From Pseudomonas sp. HMWF021 (GTDB lineage Bacteria > Pseudomonadota > Gammaproteobacteria > Pseudomonadales > Pseudomonadaceae): a stretch of 39,614 bases of DNA. The stretch covers positions 22,872 to 62,485 of the forward strand of contig NZ_QAIK01000084.1 in NCBI RefSeq assembly GCF_003061005.1. The letters are read 5' to 3'. A program made the position numbers and the translations under genes. The notes beneath the pieces are model-generated. The model was not told the DNA's origin. It made no database searches and saw only the letters and a list, made by a program, of their open reading frames with translations. Every line of letters begins with the position of its first letter. The stretch's first letter is position 1. Below are positions 28,702-37,116 of this stretch, piece after piece.

Positions 28702-31700
28702 TCAGTCCGGCAGTCGGCTTTGCAACACCATCCCCATGCGCTGGAGCGCTTGGGAGAGCTGCGCGATGTTGGCATAACGCTGTTGATGCACCGCCCAGGA
28801 AGGGCGATTGATCGACAGACTGCCGTCCAGGTTTACCTGAACCGGGGTTCGGACGATCATCTGATTGCTGCTGCGGTGAACCAGAGTAAAAGCCCCTTGT
28901 GATCGTTCAAAAAGGTACATGCCACGGCGGCGAAGCAACCTTGCTGTCTGCAACTCGTTGTGATTTACCCACGGCGCTTCTACCTGCACGCGCAGATCCG
29001 CTCTCAAAGGCTCCAGATCTCCCTGAAACTCACTATTGGCGTCAGGAGTCGTTGCGACTTCGATACCCGGATCAATGGCCACACGGGAGCCGTTGCCAGG
29101 CGCTACTTCTTCAACACGCACACCGAGCCCTCCCTGCAGTTCGCTGATCCCGGCGATATTCCTGTGTGTGTTGACACTGTCCACACTGGTCAGTACTACC
29201 CATTTGCCGGGGGGATTGGCCACGCGATCAGCCAGCATGATTTCGTTGGTCAGGTAGCTGGTTGTCATCTGCTCGATATTCGGCGCCTGTGCTGTCGATG
29301 CCTTGTAAGTGACCGCGCAATCGGTCGCCTGAATCCGAATGCCGGTTCGCCTGCCGGCCCTTACAAGCTCAAGCAGATTGAAGCGCTCAGCCGGATCGGT
29401 ATTGAGTTGAAGCAGGTAGTCGAGCAACTCTTCGCTCATGTTGCCGTTCTGGAAGAACTGGTTCAGTCCGGTTTGTGTGAAGTCGTTCAGCAACCCCCTC
29501 ACGTAGAGGGTCGTTACGCCATGACGCGCCAATATCGGCATGTTTTCAATCATCAAGCGCAAACTGGTCAGGCGATCAAGCGTTTCGCCAATGACCAATC
29601 CTGGCGCGTTTTCCAATGCACTGGCGATCAGCTCCGGAAACGTCGTAGTGGTTGTCAACGCCGGGACAGGAGGGCGTGGTGGCAAAATCGTCCAGTGGAA
29701 CTCCCTATAGAATTCGGCGGCGGAAAGCGCCAACTGGCGGAATCTGGCGAGACAATGAATGGCATAGAGATCCGGTGCCGGTACGGCTCCCGTCAGGATT
29801 CGCATGGGCATATGTGTCTGCGGTACGTCGAGTGCCCAGTCTCTGAGGCTATCGCGCAAAGCGCCTCGAATGTCGAATGGTGTCGTGATTCGCTGAAAAT
29901 GGCTTTCCCCCGTTGATGAGGCCTGACCGGTCAGCTCAACCATCGCGAAGTCCGACTCCCGTGTGTCATAAGGAGGCTCCGCCGCTTCACCGTCAGGCGC
30001 CATCACACATTGTTTGCCCACACACTGGCCGCCGCCCTTGAGGCCAGGCTGCACAATTCGCTCCCACTGGCCAGCCGCATTCAGGCGCACCGGTAACGAA
30101 TGGATGAACTGGTTGGGGCGCACGGGGTCGACAATCGCCCAATAGCCACCGCCCTGACTGTCGGGGAAATAACGCACGTAATAAGCGTCGTCACCAATCA
30201 GAACTGCAAACGGTGGATCAGAGTTCAGCCGATAAATGCCCTGATATTTGCCGGAGTCGGCAATCGGTTGCAGCCCCTCGAGCAGTTCATTGGATTGATA
30301 GGCCTGAGGGATGGCGACAGGTTGTTCCACGGCGGGCGGCAGGGAATGGAAGGCCCCGGAGAGGGTGGCTGTTTCCGAGCTGGTGGAGAGGATTGCATCT
30401 TCGGTGGATTCAACGGTTTGCGCTGGCAACGTGTCTTCGAGCAACTGGGCCATTTCGGTCGCTTCGACGTTATCGAGCGTGGTGCCTGCTTCGGTCAACG
30501 CGCCCGAGCCTTTGAGGAACGGAGCATTGAACAGTGCGTTGATACCACTGAGGATCGCTCCGATCACGCCGCTTTTACGCTCGGCGCTGGTTCTGCCGTT
30601 GACGGCCTGATCGATGTTCAGGCCCATGCTCGCCACACTGGCGCCGATCACGGGTAACGCCACCGGCCAACCGACGGCTGCCAGGGGGCCGAAGACCTTG
30701 AGGCCGGCGCTGAGGTAGCCAATCCACAGCTTCTTGCGCAGATCACCGTTGGAGGTCAGGGAAAGATCAGCCTCAGCCCACGTCGCGCTGCGAGTCGAGT
30801 CCCGCAACCACGTGAAGGCATCACCAGACACCGTGCGATTGAGCCGATTGATCATGCTGTGGTCGGATTTTCCCCAGCCGGCGACCATTCGATTCATCAC
30901 CTCGGTGAGGTTCTGCGCCAACTGCTGGCGCGCAGCGAGCGGGAAATGCGTCAGTAACGCCTGTCGCGATACATCGCCATTGAACTGGTTGAGTACCCAT
31001 AAGTGCAGGTCTGCCGGGGTCTGGAAGGTGATGAATGAAGGCTCACTGCCCGTAAGGTAGAGAATCTGGCGACCGTCGCCCATCACGATGCGCAGCGCCT
31101 GATTGGCCTCGTGACCATCGATGTCCAGTACTGCGACCTGAAGATCCACGGGACGAATGGTTTCATCGCGCAGCGATTGCAGTGTCACGGGCACGCACTG
31201 ACCGAAAGCTGCCGACTTCACGACAAGGCTGAAATCGTCGCTGCTCAAGGTTCGCGTCGAACGCGCCTCGAGCGCCTTGATGAGAAAATTGCATTTGGCC
31301 AGGGTGCGGAAGTCGTCGGCAAAGGATTGCCAGAAAGTGTCCAGCTGTTGGCGATACAGGCTGCTGAAGTCGATGCTCCAGAACGCCTTGAGTACGTCGT
31401 TGCCGTGCAGGCGCACTTCGTTGGTTTCATCGAATTGCTTCGCTTCCGGCCCGGCGCTGTAGAAACCGCCGTAGAGGTCCAGCAGGTCGGCGTTATCGAA
31501 ATCGGTGGCACGAAAACGGTGGATCACCAACTGAGTGAGCGTCAGTGATTCGTAAGGGGGGCCAGTGTGATCCCAGCCGGTGAACGTCTTCTCGTTGGAA
31601 GCGGCCGTGGTCTTGAAACGGTGAAAGTAGACTTTGTCCGGATCAAGATCGTGGATGTCGTGTCTGGCAAGCAGATCGGCCGCCACCTGGTGGGTGCTGT

Positions 31701-31800
31701 CCTGCAGGCTGGGGCAGTGGAGGACCAACGATTTGGCAACGGCTTCGAGTGCCTGCTGGTCGGTAGAACTCGTACGGGTTTGTGTCGCGAGTAGATTCAT
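28702..31800 (-). CDS. Dermonecrotic-toxin-like large protein
   Basis: A 1032-residue protein of the large Pseudomonas family annotated as dermonecrotic toxin domain (DUF6543) proteins. The N-terminal part (about 50-200) carries family segments such as DPDKVYFHRF, TGWDHTGPPYESLTLTQL and YGGFYSAGPEAKQFDETNEV. A hydrophobic Gly/Ala-rich stretch (about 358-425) could insert in membranes. Residues about 720-905 resemble the membrane-targeted effector domain related to the ChaN/EreA/TIKI fold, but the expected catalytic residues look replaced. There is no signal peptide. The ATG has AAGGA 8 bases upstream; an in-frame ATG 114 bases earlier is less likely. No secretion or immunity gene is adjacent. 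Activity and target are unknown. Confidence 0.75.
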   Translation of the reverse strand: MNLLATQTRTSSTDQQALEAVAKSLVLHCPSLQDSTHQVAADLLARHDIHDLDPDKVYFHRFKTTAASNEKTFTGWDHTGPPYESLTLTQLVIHRFRATDFDNADLLDLYGGFYSAGPEAKQFDETNEVRLHGNDVLKAFWSIDFSSLYRQQLDTFWQSFADDFRTLAKCNFLIKALEARSTRTLSSDDFSLVVKSAAFGQCVPVTLQSLRDETIRPVDLQVAVLDIDGHEANQALRIVMGDGRQILYLTGSEPSFITFQTPADLHLWVLNQFNGDVSRQALLTHFPLAARQQLAQNLTEVMNRMVAGWGKSDHSMINRLNRTVSGDAFTWLRDSTRSATWAEADLSLTSNGDLRKKLWIGYLSAGLKVFGPLAAVGWPVALPVIGASVASMGLNIDQAVNGRTSAERKSGVIGAILSGINALFNAPFLKGSGALTEAGTTLDNVEATEMAQLLEDTLPAQTVESTEDAILSTSSETATLSGAFHSLPPAVEQPVAIPQAYQSNELLEGLQPIADSGKYQGIYRLNSDPPFAVLIGDDAYYVRYFPDSQGGGYWAIVDPVRPNQFIHSLPVRLNAAGQWERIVQPGLKGGGQCVGKQCVMAPDGEAAEPPYDTRESDFAMVELTGQASSTGESHFQRITTPFDIRGALRDSLRDWALDVPQTHMPMRILTGAVPAPDLYAIHCLARFRQLALSAAEFYREFHWTILPPRPPVPALTTTTTFPELIASALENAPGLVIGETLDRLTSLRLMIENMPILARHGVTTLYVRGLLNDFTQTGLNQFFQNGNMSEELLDYLLQLNTDPAERFNLLELVRAGRRTGIRIQATDCAVTYKASTAQAPNIEQMTTSYLTNEIMLADRVANPPGKWVVLTSVDSVNTHRNIAGISELQGGLGVRVEEVAPGNGSRVAIDPGIEVATTPDANSEFQGDLEPLRADLRVQVEAPWVNHNELQTARLLRRRGMYLFERSQGAFTLVHRSSNQMIVRTPVQVNLDGSLSINRPSWAVHQQRYANIAQLSQALQRMGMVLQSRLPD

Positions 31801-31923
31801 GGGTTTCGTCCTTGAATGAGTCACCCGCAAGGATGTGCCTGAAATCCCGATCCTGTGCGGTACATAGTTATGCTTCATTCGCCCGGTGTGCCTGCTAATG
31901 TGATGTGCGGCCACAGGTCGCCC

Positions 31924-31952
31924 TTAACGTTTCTCAATTGCGGGTGTATCGT
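31924..31952 (+). promoter_or_regulatory. Possible cumA promoter
   Basis: TTAACG and TATCGT, each four of six matches to the sigma-70 boxes, are separated by 17 bp and lie 54 bases before the cumA ATG, in the divergent region with the toxin-like gene. Confidence 0.35.
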
Positions 31953-32006
31953 ATTTGCCCTTTGCGGCCCCCGGGCCTGCGGTTGATTCGTGAGGTAGTT
32001 GAGTTC

Positions 32007-33383
32007 ATGTCCTTTACCCGTCGCCAAATCCTCGGTGGCCTGGCCGGTCTTGTTGTCGTTGGTGTGGGGGCGGGCGGCGCGTCGCGTTACTGGCTGGGCA
32101 AGATGGCCGATGCTGACGCGGGCCACGACTACGAGCTGATCGCCGCGCCTCTGGACGTTGAACTGGTGCCGGGGCACAAGACCGAGGCGTGGGCGTTCGG
32201 CCCGTCGGCGCCGGGCACCGAATTGCGCGTGCGTCAGGGCGAATGGTTGCGGGTGCGCTTCATCAACCATCTGCCGGTGGCGACCACCATTCACTGGCAC
32301 GGCATCCGTCTGCCGCTGGAGATGGACGGCGTGCCGTACGTTTCGCAACTGCCGGTGCTGCCTGGTGAATACTTCGATTACAAATTCCGTGTGCCGGACG
32401 CCGGCAGCTACTGGTATCACCCGCACGTCAGCAGCAGCGAAGAGCTGGGGCGCGGGCTGGTCGGGCCGCTGATCGTCGAAGAGCGCGAGCCGACCGGTTT
32501 CAAGTACGAAAAGACCTTGAGCCTGAAGAACTGGCACATTGACGAGGAAGGCAATTTCGTCGAGTTCAGCATTCCTCGCGAAGCGGCCCGTGGCGGCACG
32601 GCGGGGCGGCTGTCGACCATCAATGGTGTGCCCTCGCCGGTAATCGAGCTGGCGGCGGGGCAGATCACCCGTGTGCGTTTGCTCAACCTCGATAATACCC
32701 TGACGTATCGCATCAACATCCCCGGTGTCGAAGCGCAGATCTATGCGCTGGACGGCAACCCGGTCGAGCCGCGCCCCTTGGGCAAGGAATACTGGCTCGG
32801 CCCTGGCATGCGCATTTGCCTGGCGATCAAGGCGCCAGCGGCCGGTGAAGAGTTGTCGCTGCGCAATGGCCCGGTGCGGTTGGGCACATTGCGTTCGGTG
32901 GCCAATAACGATGCGCCGACCGACTGGCCGAAAGCCTTGCCCGCCAACCCGGTGGCCGAGCCGGATCTGGCGAATGCCGAGAAACTCAACTTCAATTTCG
33001 AATGGGTCGGTTCGGTGTCGGTGAATGTCGACAACGGCAAGCCGCCGAGCCTGTGGCAGATCAACGGCAAGGCTTGGGACATCACCGACAAGACCTGCGC
33101 GGATCGGCCGATTGCCAGCCTGAAGCTGGGCCAGAGCTACATCTTCGAACTGAAGAACATGACCCAGTACCAGCACCCGATCCACCTGCACGGCATGAGT
33201 TTCAAGGTGATTGCGTCGAACCGGCACAAGATCACTCCGTACTTCACCGACACTTATCTGCTGGGCAAGAACGAGCGTGCGCAAGTGGCGCTGGTGGCGG
33301 ATAACCCGGGGGTGTGGATGTTCCATTGCCATGTGATCGACCACATGGAAACCGGCCTGATGGCCGCCATCGAGGTGAAGTGA
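32007..33383 (+). CDS. cumA: CumA-type multicopper oxidase
   Basis: A periplasmic multicopper oxidase that oxidises phenols or metal ions and reduces O2 to water. It was originally linked to Mn(II) oxidation in P. putida, a role later questioned. The 458 residues start with a Tat signal (SFTRRQILGGLAG). Copper ligands are complete: HWH (96-98), HPH (138-140), HPIHLH (390-395) and HCHVIDH (440-446). At the type-1 axial position, ten residues after Cys441, there is Leu451 instead of Met. The frame is open upstream, but the Tat motif fixes the start. The stop overlaps tadA by one base. Confidence 0.9.
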   Translation: MSFTRRQILGGLAGLVVVGVGAGGASRYWLGKMADADAGHDYELIAAPLDVELVPGHKTEAWAFGPSAPGTELRVRQGEWLRVRFINHLPVATTIHWHGIRLPLEMDGVPYVSQLPVLPGEYFDYKFRVPDAGSYWYHPHVSSSEELGRGLVGPLIVEEREPTGFKYEKTLSLKNWHIDEEGNFVEFSIPREAARGGTAGRLSTINGVPSPVIELAAGQITRVRLLNLDNTLTYRINIPGVEAQIYALDGNPVEPRPLGKEYWLGPGMRICLAIKAPAAGEELSLRNGPVRLGTLRSVANNDAPTDWPKALPANPVAEPDLANAEKLNFNFEWVGSVSVNVDNGKPPSLWQINGKAWDITDKTCADRPIASLKLGQSYIFELKNMTQYQHPIHLHGMSFKVIASNRHKITPYFTDTYLLGKNERAQVALVADNPGVWMFHCHVIDHMETGLMAAIEVK

Positions 33384-33880
33384 TGCGCCAGATTCGCCCC
33401 GCCGCGATCATCGACCGCAGCCGTGACCGCGACTTCATGCGCGAAGCCCTGGCCCTCGCCGAGCAGGGCGCAGCGCTGGGCGAAGTGCCGGTCGGCGCGG
33501 TGCTGGTGCAGGACGGCGAGATTATCGGTCGCGGTTTCAACTGCCCGATTACCACCAGCGACCCGAGCGCCCACGCGGAAATGGTCGCGATCCGCGCCGC
33601 CGCCCAGGCCATCAACAACTATCGCCTGCCGGGCAGCACGCTCTACGTGACGCTGGAACCGTGCAGCATGTGCGCCGGGCTGATCGTGCATTCACGCATT
33701 GCGCGGGTGGTGTATGGCGCGCTGGAGCCGAAAGCCGGGATCGTGCAGAGTCAGGGACAGTTCTTTACCCAGGGTTTTTTGAATCACCGGGTGTTGTATG
33801 AAGGTGGGGTGCTGGCCGAAGAGTGTGGCGCGGTGCTGACCGAATTCTTCAGGGCGCGGCGCGCGAAACCGGCAGACTGA
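33383..33880 (+). CDS. tadA: tRNA(adenine34) deaminase TadA
   Basis: A zinc deaminase that converts A34 to inosine in tRNA-Arg(ACG), allowing it to read all CGU, CGC and CGA codons. The 165-residue protein has the zinc and catalytic motifs His64-Ala-Glu66 and Pro-Cys94-Ser-Met-Cys97, and PVGAVLVQDG. The chosen ATG overlaps the cumA stop (TGATG) and gives the usual length; a later Met19 is possible. Coupling to cumA seems translational rather than functional. Confidence 0.93.
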   Translation: MRQIRPAAIIDRSRDRDFMREALALAEQGAALGEVPVGAVLVQDGEIIGRGFNCPITTSDPSAHAEMVAIRAAAQAINNYRLPGSTLYVTLEPCSMCAGLIVHSRIARVVYGALEPKAGIVQSQGQFFTQGFLNHRVLYEGGVLAEECGAVLTEFFRARRAKPAD

Positions 33881-33896
33881 AGAACGACATCAAACC

Positions 33897-33988
33897 CTGT
33901 GGGAGCTGGCTTGCCAGCGATGGCGTCGGCACATCAAGCATTGATGTCGACTGATCCACCGTTATCGCTGGCAAGCCAGCTCCCACAG
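33897..33988. repeat. REP-like inverted repeat, family B variant
   Basis: Arms CTGTGGGAGCTGGCTTGCCA and a complement ending CCAGCTCCCACAG pair over 25 bp around a 42-base centre, followed by six Ts. The repeat may double as a terminator for tadA, and it lies 26 bases past the end of the converging cmoB. Confidence 0.9.
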
Positions 33989-34014
33989 TTTTTTGCAGTG
34001 TCTGGAAGGGATCG

Positions 34015-34971
34015 TTACTTCTTCGCGACGATGACCGCGCGCATCGGCGCCGGCAGGCCTTCGATGGTCTTGCTGTGGTCTTCGGGGTCGAGGAAGTCGC
34101 TCAGCGACTGATACTTCATCCACTCGGTGCTGCGCTGTTCTTCGACGGTGGTCAGGCTGACGTCCACGCAGCGAATGTCGCTGAAACCTGCCCGACGCAG
34201 CCACAATTCCAATGCCGGCACCGACGGCAGGAACCATACGTTGCGCATCTGTGCGTAACGATCTTCAGGCACCAGCACCTGATGCTTGTCGCCCTCGACC
34301 ACCAGGGTTTCCAGCACCAGTTCGCCGCCCTTGACCAGGCAATCCTTCAGCGCCAGCAAATGCTCGATCGGCGAACGCCGGTGGTAGAACACACCCATCG
34401 AGAACACCGTGTCGAAGCCTTCGAGGTTTGGCGGCAGGTCTTCGAACGGGAACGGCAGGTGCCAGGCATTCGGCTCGGACAGGTAACGTTGCACCGCCTG
34501 GAACTGGCAGAAGAACAGCCAGTTCGGATCGACGCCGATCACGCTGTCGGCGCCGGCGCCGAGCATGCGCCACATGTAGTAGCCGTTGCCGCAACCGACG
34601 TCGAGGATGCGTTTGCCCTTCAGATCCAGATGCGGCGCGACCCGCGACCACTTCCAGTCCGAGCGCCATTCGGTGTCGACGTGCACGCCGAACAGATCGA
34701 ACGGGCCTTTGCGCCATGGCGACAGGCCCATCAGAGCGGTGCGCATTTGCGCGCGGGTTTCGTCGTCGCAATCGGTGTCGAGTGTCAGACCGTTGAGCAG
34801 ATCGACGTCACTCGGCTGGATCTTCGGCAATGCGTCCAGCGCACTCTGCCAGCGCTCGAGGTCGCCATGACCTTTCTCCATTTTCTTGTCGAGTTGCACT
34901 TGCAGGGTGTTGGCCCAGTCGGCCAGCGGGGTGCCGGCCAGGCGGCGGGCGAGGGGGGACAGATCAATCAT
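34015..34971 (-). CDS. cmoB: tRNA U34 carboxymethyltransferase CmoB
   Basis: Transfers the carboxymethyl group of carboxy-SAM to 5-hydroxyuridine at tRNA position 34, giving cmo5U. The 318-residue product has an N-terminal helical region and a Rossmann SAM-type fold with the motif [15 protein letters not shown] near residue 120, and [10 protein letters not shown] upstream of it, both typical. Its ATG overlaps the cmoA stop by 4 bases, so both are co-translated, matching their consecutive reactions. Confidence 0.95.
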   Translation of the reverse strand: MIDLSPLARRLAGTPLADWANTLQVQLDKKMEKGHGDLERWQSALDALPKIQPSDVDLLNGLTLDTDCDDETRAQMRTALMGLSPWRKGPFDLFGVHVDTEWRSDWKWSRVAPHLDLKGKRILDVGCGNGYYMWRMLGAGADSVIGVDPNWLFFCQFQAVQRYLSEPNAWHLPFPFEDLPPNLEGFDTVFSMGVFYHRRSPIEHLLALKDCLVKGGELVLETLVVEGDKHQVLVPEDRYAQMRNVWFLPSVPALELWLRRAGFSDIRCVDVSLTTVEEQRSTEWMKYQSLSDFLDPEDHSKTIEGLPAPMRAVIVAKK

Positions 34972-35711
34972 GGCAAGGCAATCAACGAGGCAAAGTTAAG
35001 ACACTGGAACCACGGCACGACTTTCGAGAACCCGGCGGCCAGCAGGCGTTCGCGGTGTTCTTCGAGGCTGTCGGGCTTCATGACGTTTTCGATGGCGCTG
35101 CGCTTCTGGGCGATTTCCAGTTCGCTGTAGCCGTTGGCGCGTTTGAATGCGACGTGCAGATCAGTGAGCAGCGCGTGTTCTTCGGCATCGTTGAAGCGCA
35201 GCTTTTCCGAGAGGATCAACGCGCCACCGGGCAGCAGCGACTGGCGAATGCGCGACAGCAACGCAGTGCGCTGATCCGGGGCGATGAATTGCAGGGTGAA
35301 GTTCAGCGCCACCACCGAGGCCGGTTTGAACTCGAGGGCGAGAATGTCGCCTTCGATCACTTCGACCGGCAGCAACTCCTGGAACATCGAGTCCTGACCG
35401 TTGAGGTACTCGCGGCAGCGTTCGACCATCGCCGTCGAGTTATCCACCGCGATCACCCGGCAACCCTCGGTGCGCACGTGACGGCGCAGGGCTTGAGTCA
35501 CTGCGCCAAGCGAAGCTCCGAGGTCGTACAGCACGCTGTTGGGCTGAGCGAATTGCGCCGCGAGCACACCGAGGTTTTCGACGATGGTCGGATAACCCGG
35601 CACCGAACGCTTGATCATGTCCGGGAACACCCGCACCACGTCCTCGTTGAAGGCGAAGTCAGGCACCTGGGCCATCGGCTGGGCGAAAATGCGATCGGGT
35701 TCTTTGCTCAC
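34968..35711 (-). CDS. cmoA: Carboxy-SAM synthase CmoA
   Basis: Makes carboxy-S-adenosylmethionine from SAM and prephenate for CmoB. The 247 residues equal the E. coli length. The SAM-binding motif is [14 protein letters not shown] (near residue 60), with [10 protein letters not shown] following. The start codon is a GTG giving [13 protein letters not shown] possible -10 box TAAAAT lies about 35 bases upstream without a clear -35. It is first gene of the cmoAB pair. Confidence 0.95.
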   Translation of the reverse strand: MSKEPDRIFAQPMAQVPDFAFNEDVVRVFPDMIKRSVPGYPTIVENLGVLAAQFAQPNSVLYDLGASLGAVTQALRRHVRTEGCRVIAVDNSTAMVERCREYLNGQDSMFQELLPVEVIEGDILALEFKPASVVALNFTLQFIAPDQRTALLSRIRQSLLPGGALILSEKLRFNDAEEHALLTDLHVAFKRANGYSELEIAQKRSAIENVMKPDSLEEHRERLLAAGFSKVVPWFQCLNFASLIALP

Positions 35712-35797
35712 GGCGGTTCCGGCGGTGTCGATGAAAAGGCCGGCATTTTAGCCAAAGTGGCGCTGGGATGCTTGGTTGTCTGATAAACCACCCAATC

Positions 35798-35865
35798 AAA
35801 AGATCGCAGCCTTCGGCAGCTCCTACATTGATCCCTGTAGGAGCTGCCGAAGGCTGCGATCTTTT
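35798..35865. repeat. REP-like inverted repeat, family A, everted order
   Basis: Arms AAAAGATCGCAGCCTTCGGC and GCCGAAGGCTGCGATCTTTT form a nearly perfect 30-bp palindrome with a short centre. Its last bases contribute to the stop codon of the YhhN gene. Confidence 0.9.
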
Positions 35866-36508
35866 AAAGGGTGGCGCGTTTTGTGTGGGAAAACGCCGAA
35901 GCGGCAATCCCCCACTGCCCTAGCCAGTAACTGAGGATGATCACGTAAGGCGCGGCATGAAACGGCGCTACAAAGCGGTCAATGCCGATCACGCTGTCGG
36001 AGAACACGAACGCCACTGCGCCGCCCGCCGCCAGCAGTGCCGAGCGTTGCGGTACGCCGCTGCCGAGCCGAGCGAGGGCGCGCCAGAGCATGGCGCTGAT
36101 GGCGGTGCCGTAGACGATCACCGGCACGGTCAACGGTCCAAGTCCGCTGCTGATCAATATGCCCAACAGCACGGCGCCAACGCCAAGGGCAAGAACCAGC
36201 GGCAGCAGAGCCAAACGCCGGCAATCGCTGAGGTAAGCCTTGAGATACGCCAGATGCGCTACCAGAAACGCCCCGAGGCCAAACACGAAAAGATCACCCG
36301 GCCACGCCAGCAGCACATCGCCGAATAAAGAGAAAATCAGACCGAGGCTGATCCAGCGGCGATAGTCGCTGGGCGGTGCATCGTGCAACCAGCCGAGCAG
36401 GGCCAGTACCGGCAGCGGTTTGACCAACAGGCATAGCAGCGCCGCATGGGTGCTGACGCCATAGAGAAAGGTCACTGCGCCCATCAGCGCCAGAATCAGC
36501 CAGCCCAC
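35864..36508 (-). CDS. YhhN-family membrane protein (lysoplasmalogenase-like)
   Basis: A 214-residue polytopic membrane protein of the YhhN family, which includes mammalian lysoplasmalogenase TMEM86B; the bacterial role is not settled. About eight hydrophobic segments are visible. Conserved acidic sites appear in the membrane motifs LFGDVLLAWP and VFSDSVIGIDRF. The gene starts 2 bases after the end of the lipoprotein gene, so they are probably co-transcribed. The stop TAA lies at the edge of a REP element. Confidence 0.8.
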   Translation of the reverse strand: MGWLILALMGAVTFLYGVSTHAALLCLLVKPLPVLALLGWLHDAPPSDYRRWISLGLIFSLFGDVLLAWPGDLFVFGLGAFLVAHLAYLKAYLSDCRRLALLPLVLALGVGAVLLGILISSGLGPLTVPVIVYGTAISAMLWRALARLGSGVPQRSALLAAGGAVAFVFSDSVIGIDRFVAPFHAAPYVIILSYWLGQWGIAASAFSHTKRATL

Positions 36509-36510
36509 GA

Positions 36511-36903
36511 TCAGTTCACCGAAATGGCGCAGTCGAAGGTTTCTGCCGGCTCAACTTCCGGTTCCCAAGGTTGCTGCGAGGTCAGGCGCAGGCGCCCGGT
36601 GCCGGTGGCGAAGGCCTGAAAGCGCCAGGTGGAGAAGCCGCCCGCACCGACCATGCCCGAGTCTTTCGGGCTGCTGTAGACCTCGGGGCTGAGGGCATGC
36701 AGCACACCGCCGGCCGAGTCCTGAATGGCCCAGCGATAGCCCGTGGTCGGGTTGCTCGGCAGCATCACGATCAGATTTTGTCCGTTGGTCAACTGCACGG
36801 GGCATTCGCTCTGGTTTTCCACGGTCACGTTCTGTTTTGGCTGCGTGGCGCAGGCGGCCAGCAAAGAGAGGGCGAGGGGGACGAACAGGCGAGGGGGGGA
36901 CAT
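36511..36903 (-). CDS. Chagasin-like (I42) protease-inhibitor lipoprotein
   Basis: A 130-residue lipoprotein with the lipobox LLAAC (Cys18) and the three loop motifs of MEROPS I42 inhibitors of papain-type cysteine peptidases: NPTTGYRW (51-58), GAGG (86-89) and QPWE (111-114). Two further cysteines, 34 and 125, could form a disulphide. The start is an ATG that fits the signal peptide; its Shine-Dalgarno (GGAG, 11 bases away) is weak. It is probably in the cell envelope. No papain-type protease is nearby. Confidence 0.82.
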   Translation of the reverse strand: MSPPRLFVPLALSLLAACATQPKQNVTVENQSECPVQLTNGQNLIVMLPSNPTTGYRWAIQDSAGGVLHALSPEVYSSPKDSGMVGAGGFSTWRFQAFATGTGRLRLTSQQPWEPEVEPAETFDCAISVN

Positions 36904-37000
36904 AAGGTCAGCGGCTCCGGTTGGCGACGAACGGCGAGCATAACTGAAGATGAGACAAAGTGTGACAGTCAGGCAGTCCAGTGTGGACTGCACTCACGCC

Positions 37001-37089
37001 ATCGCTGGCAAGCCAGCTCCCACAGGGATTGTGGTGAACACAGAATTTGTGAACACATCGAACACTGTGGGAGCTGGCTTGCCAGCGAT
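37001..37089. repeat. REP-like inverted repeat, family B variant, everted order
   Basis: Arms ATCGCTGGCAAGCCAGCTCC and GGAGCTGGCTTGCCAGCGAT surround about 39 bases; it lies 27 bases past the end of the Lon-type gene. Confidence 0.9.
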
Positions 37090-37116
37090 AGCGGTAGGTC
37101 AGGCGCTAAAGCTCTG

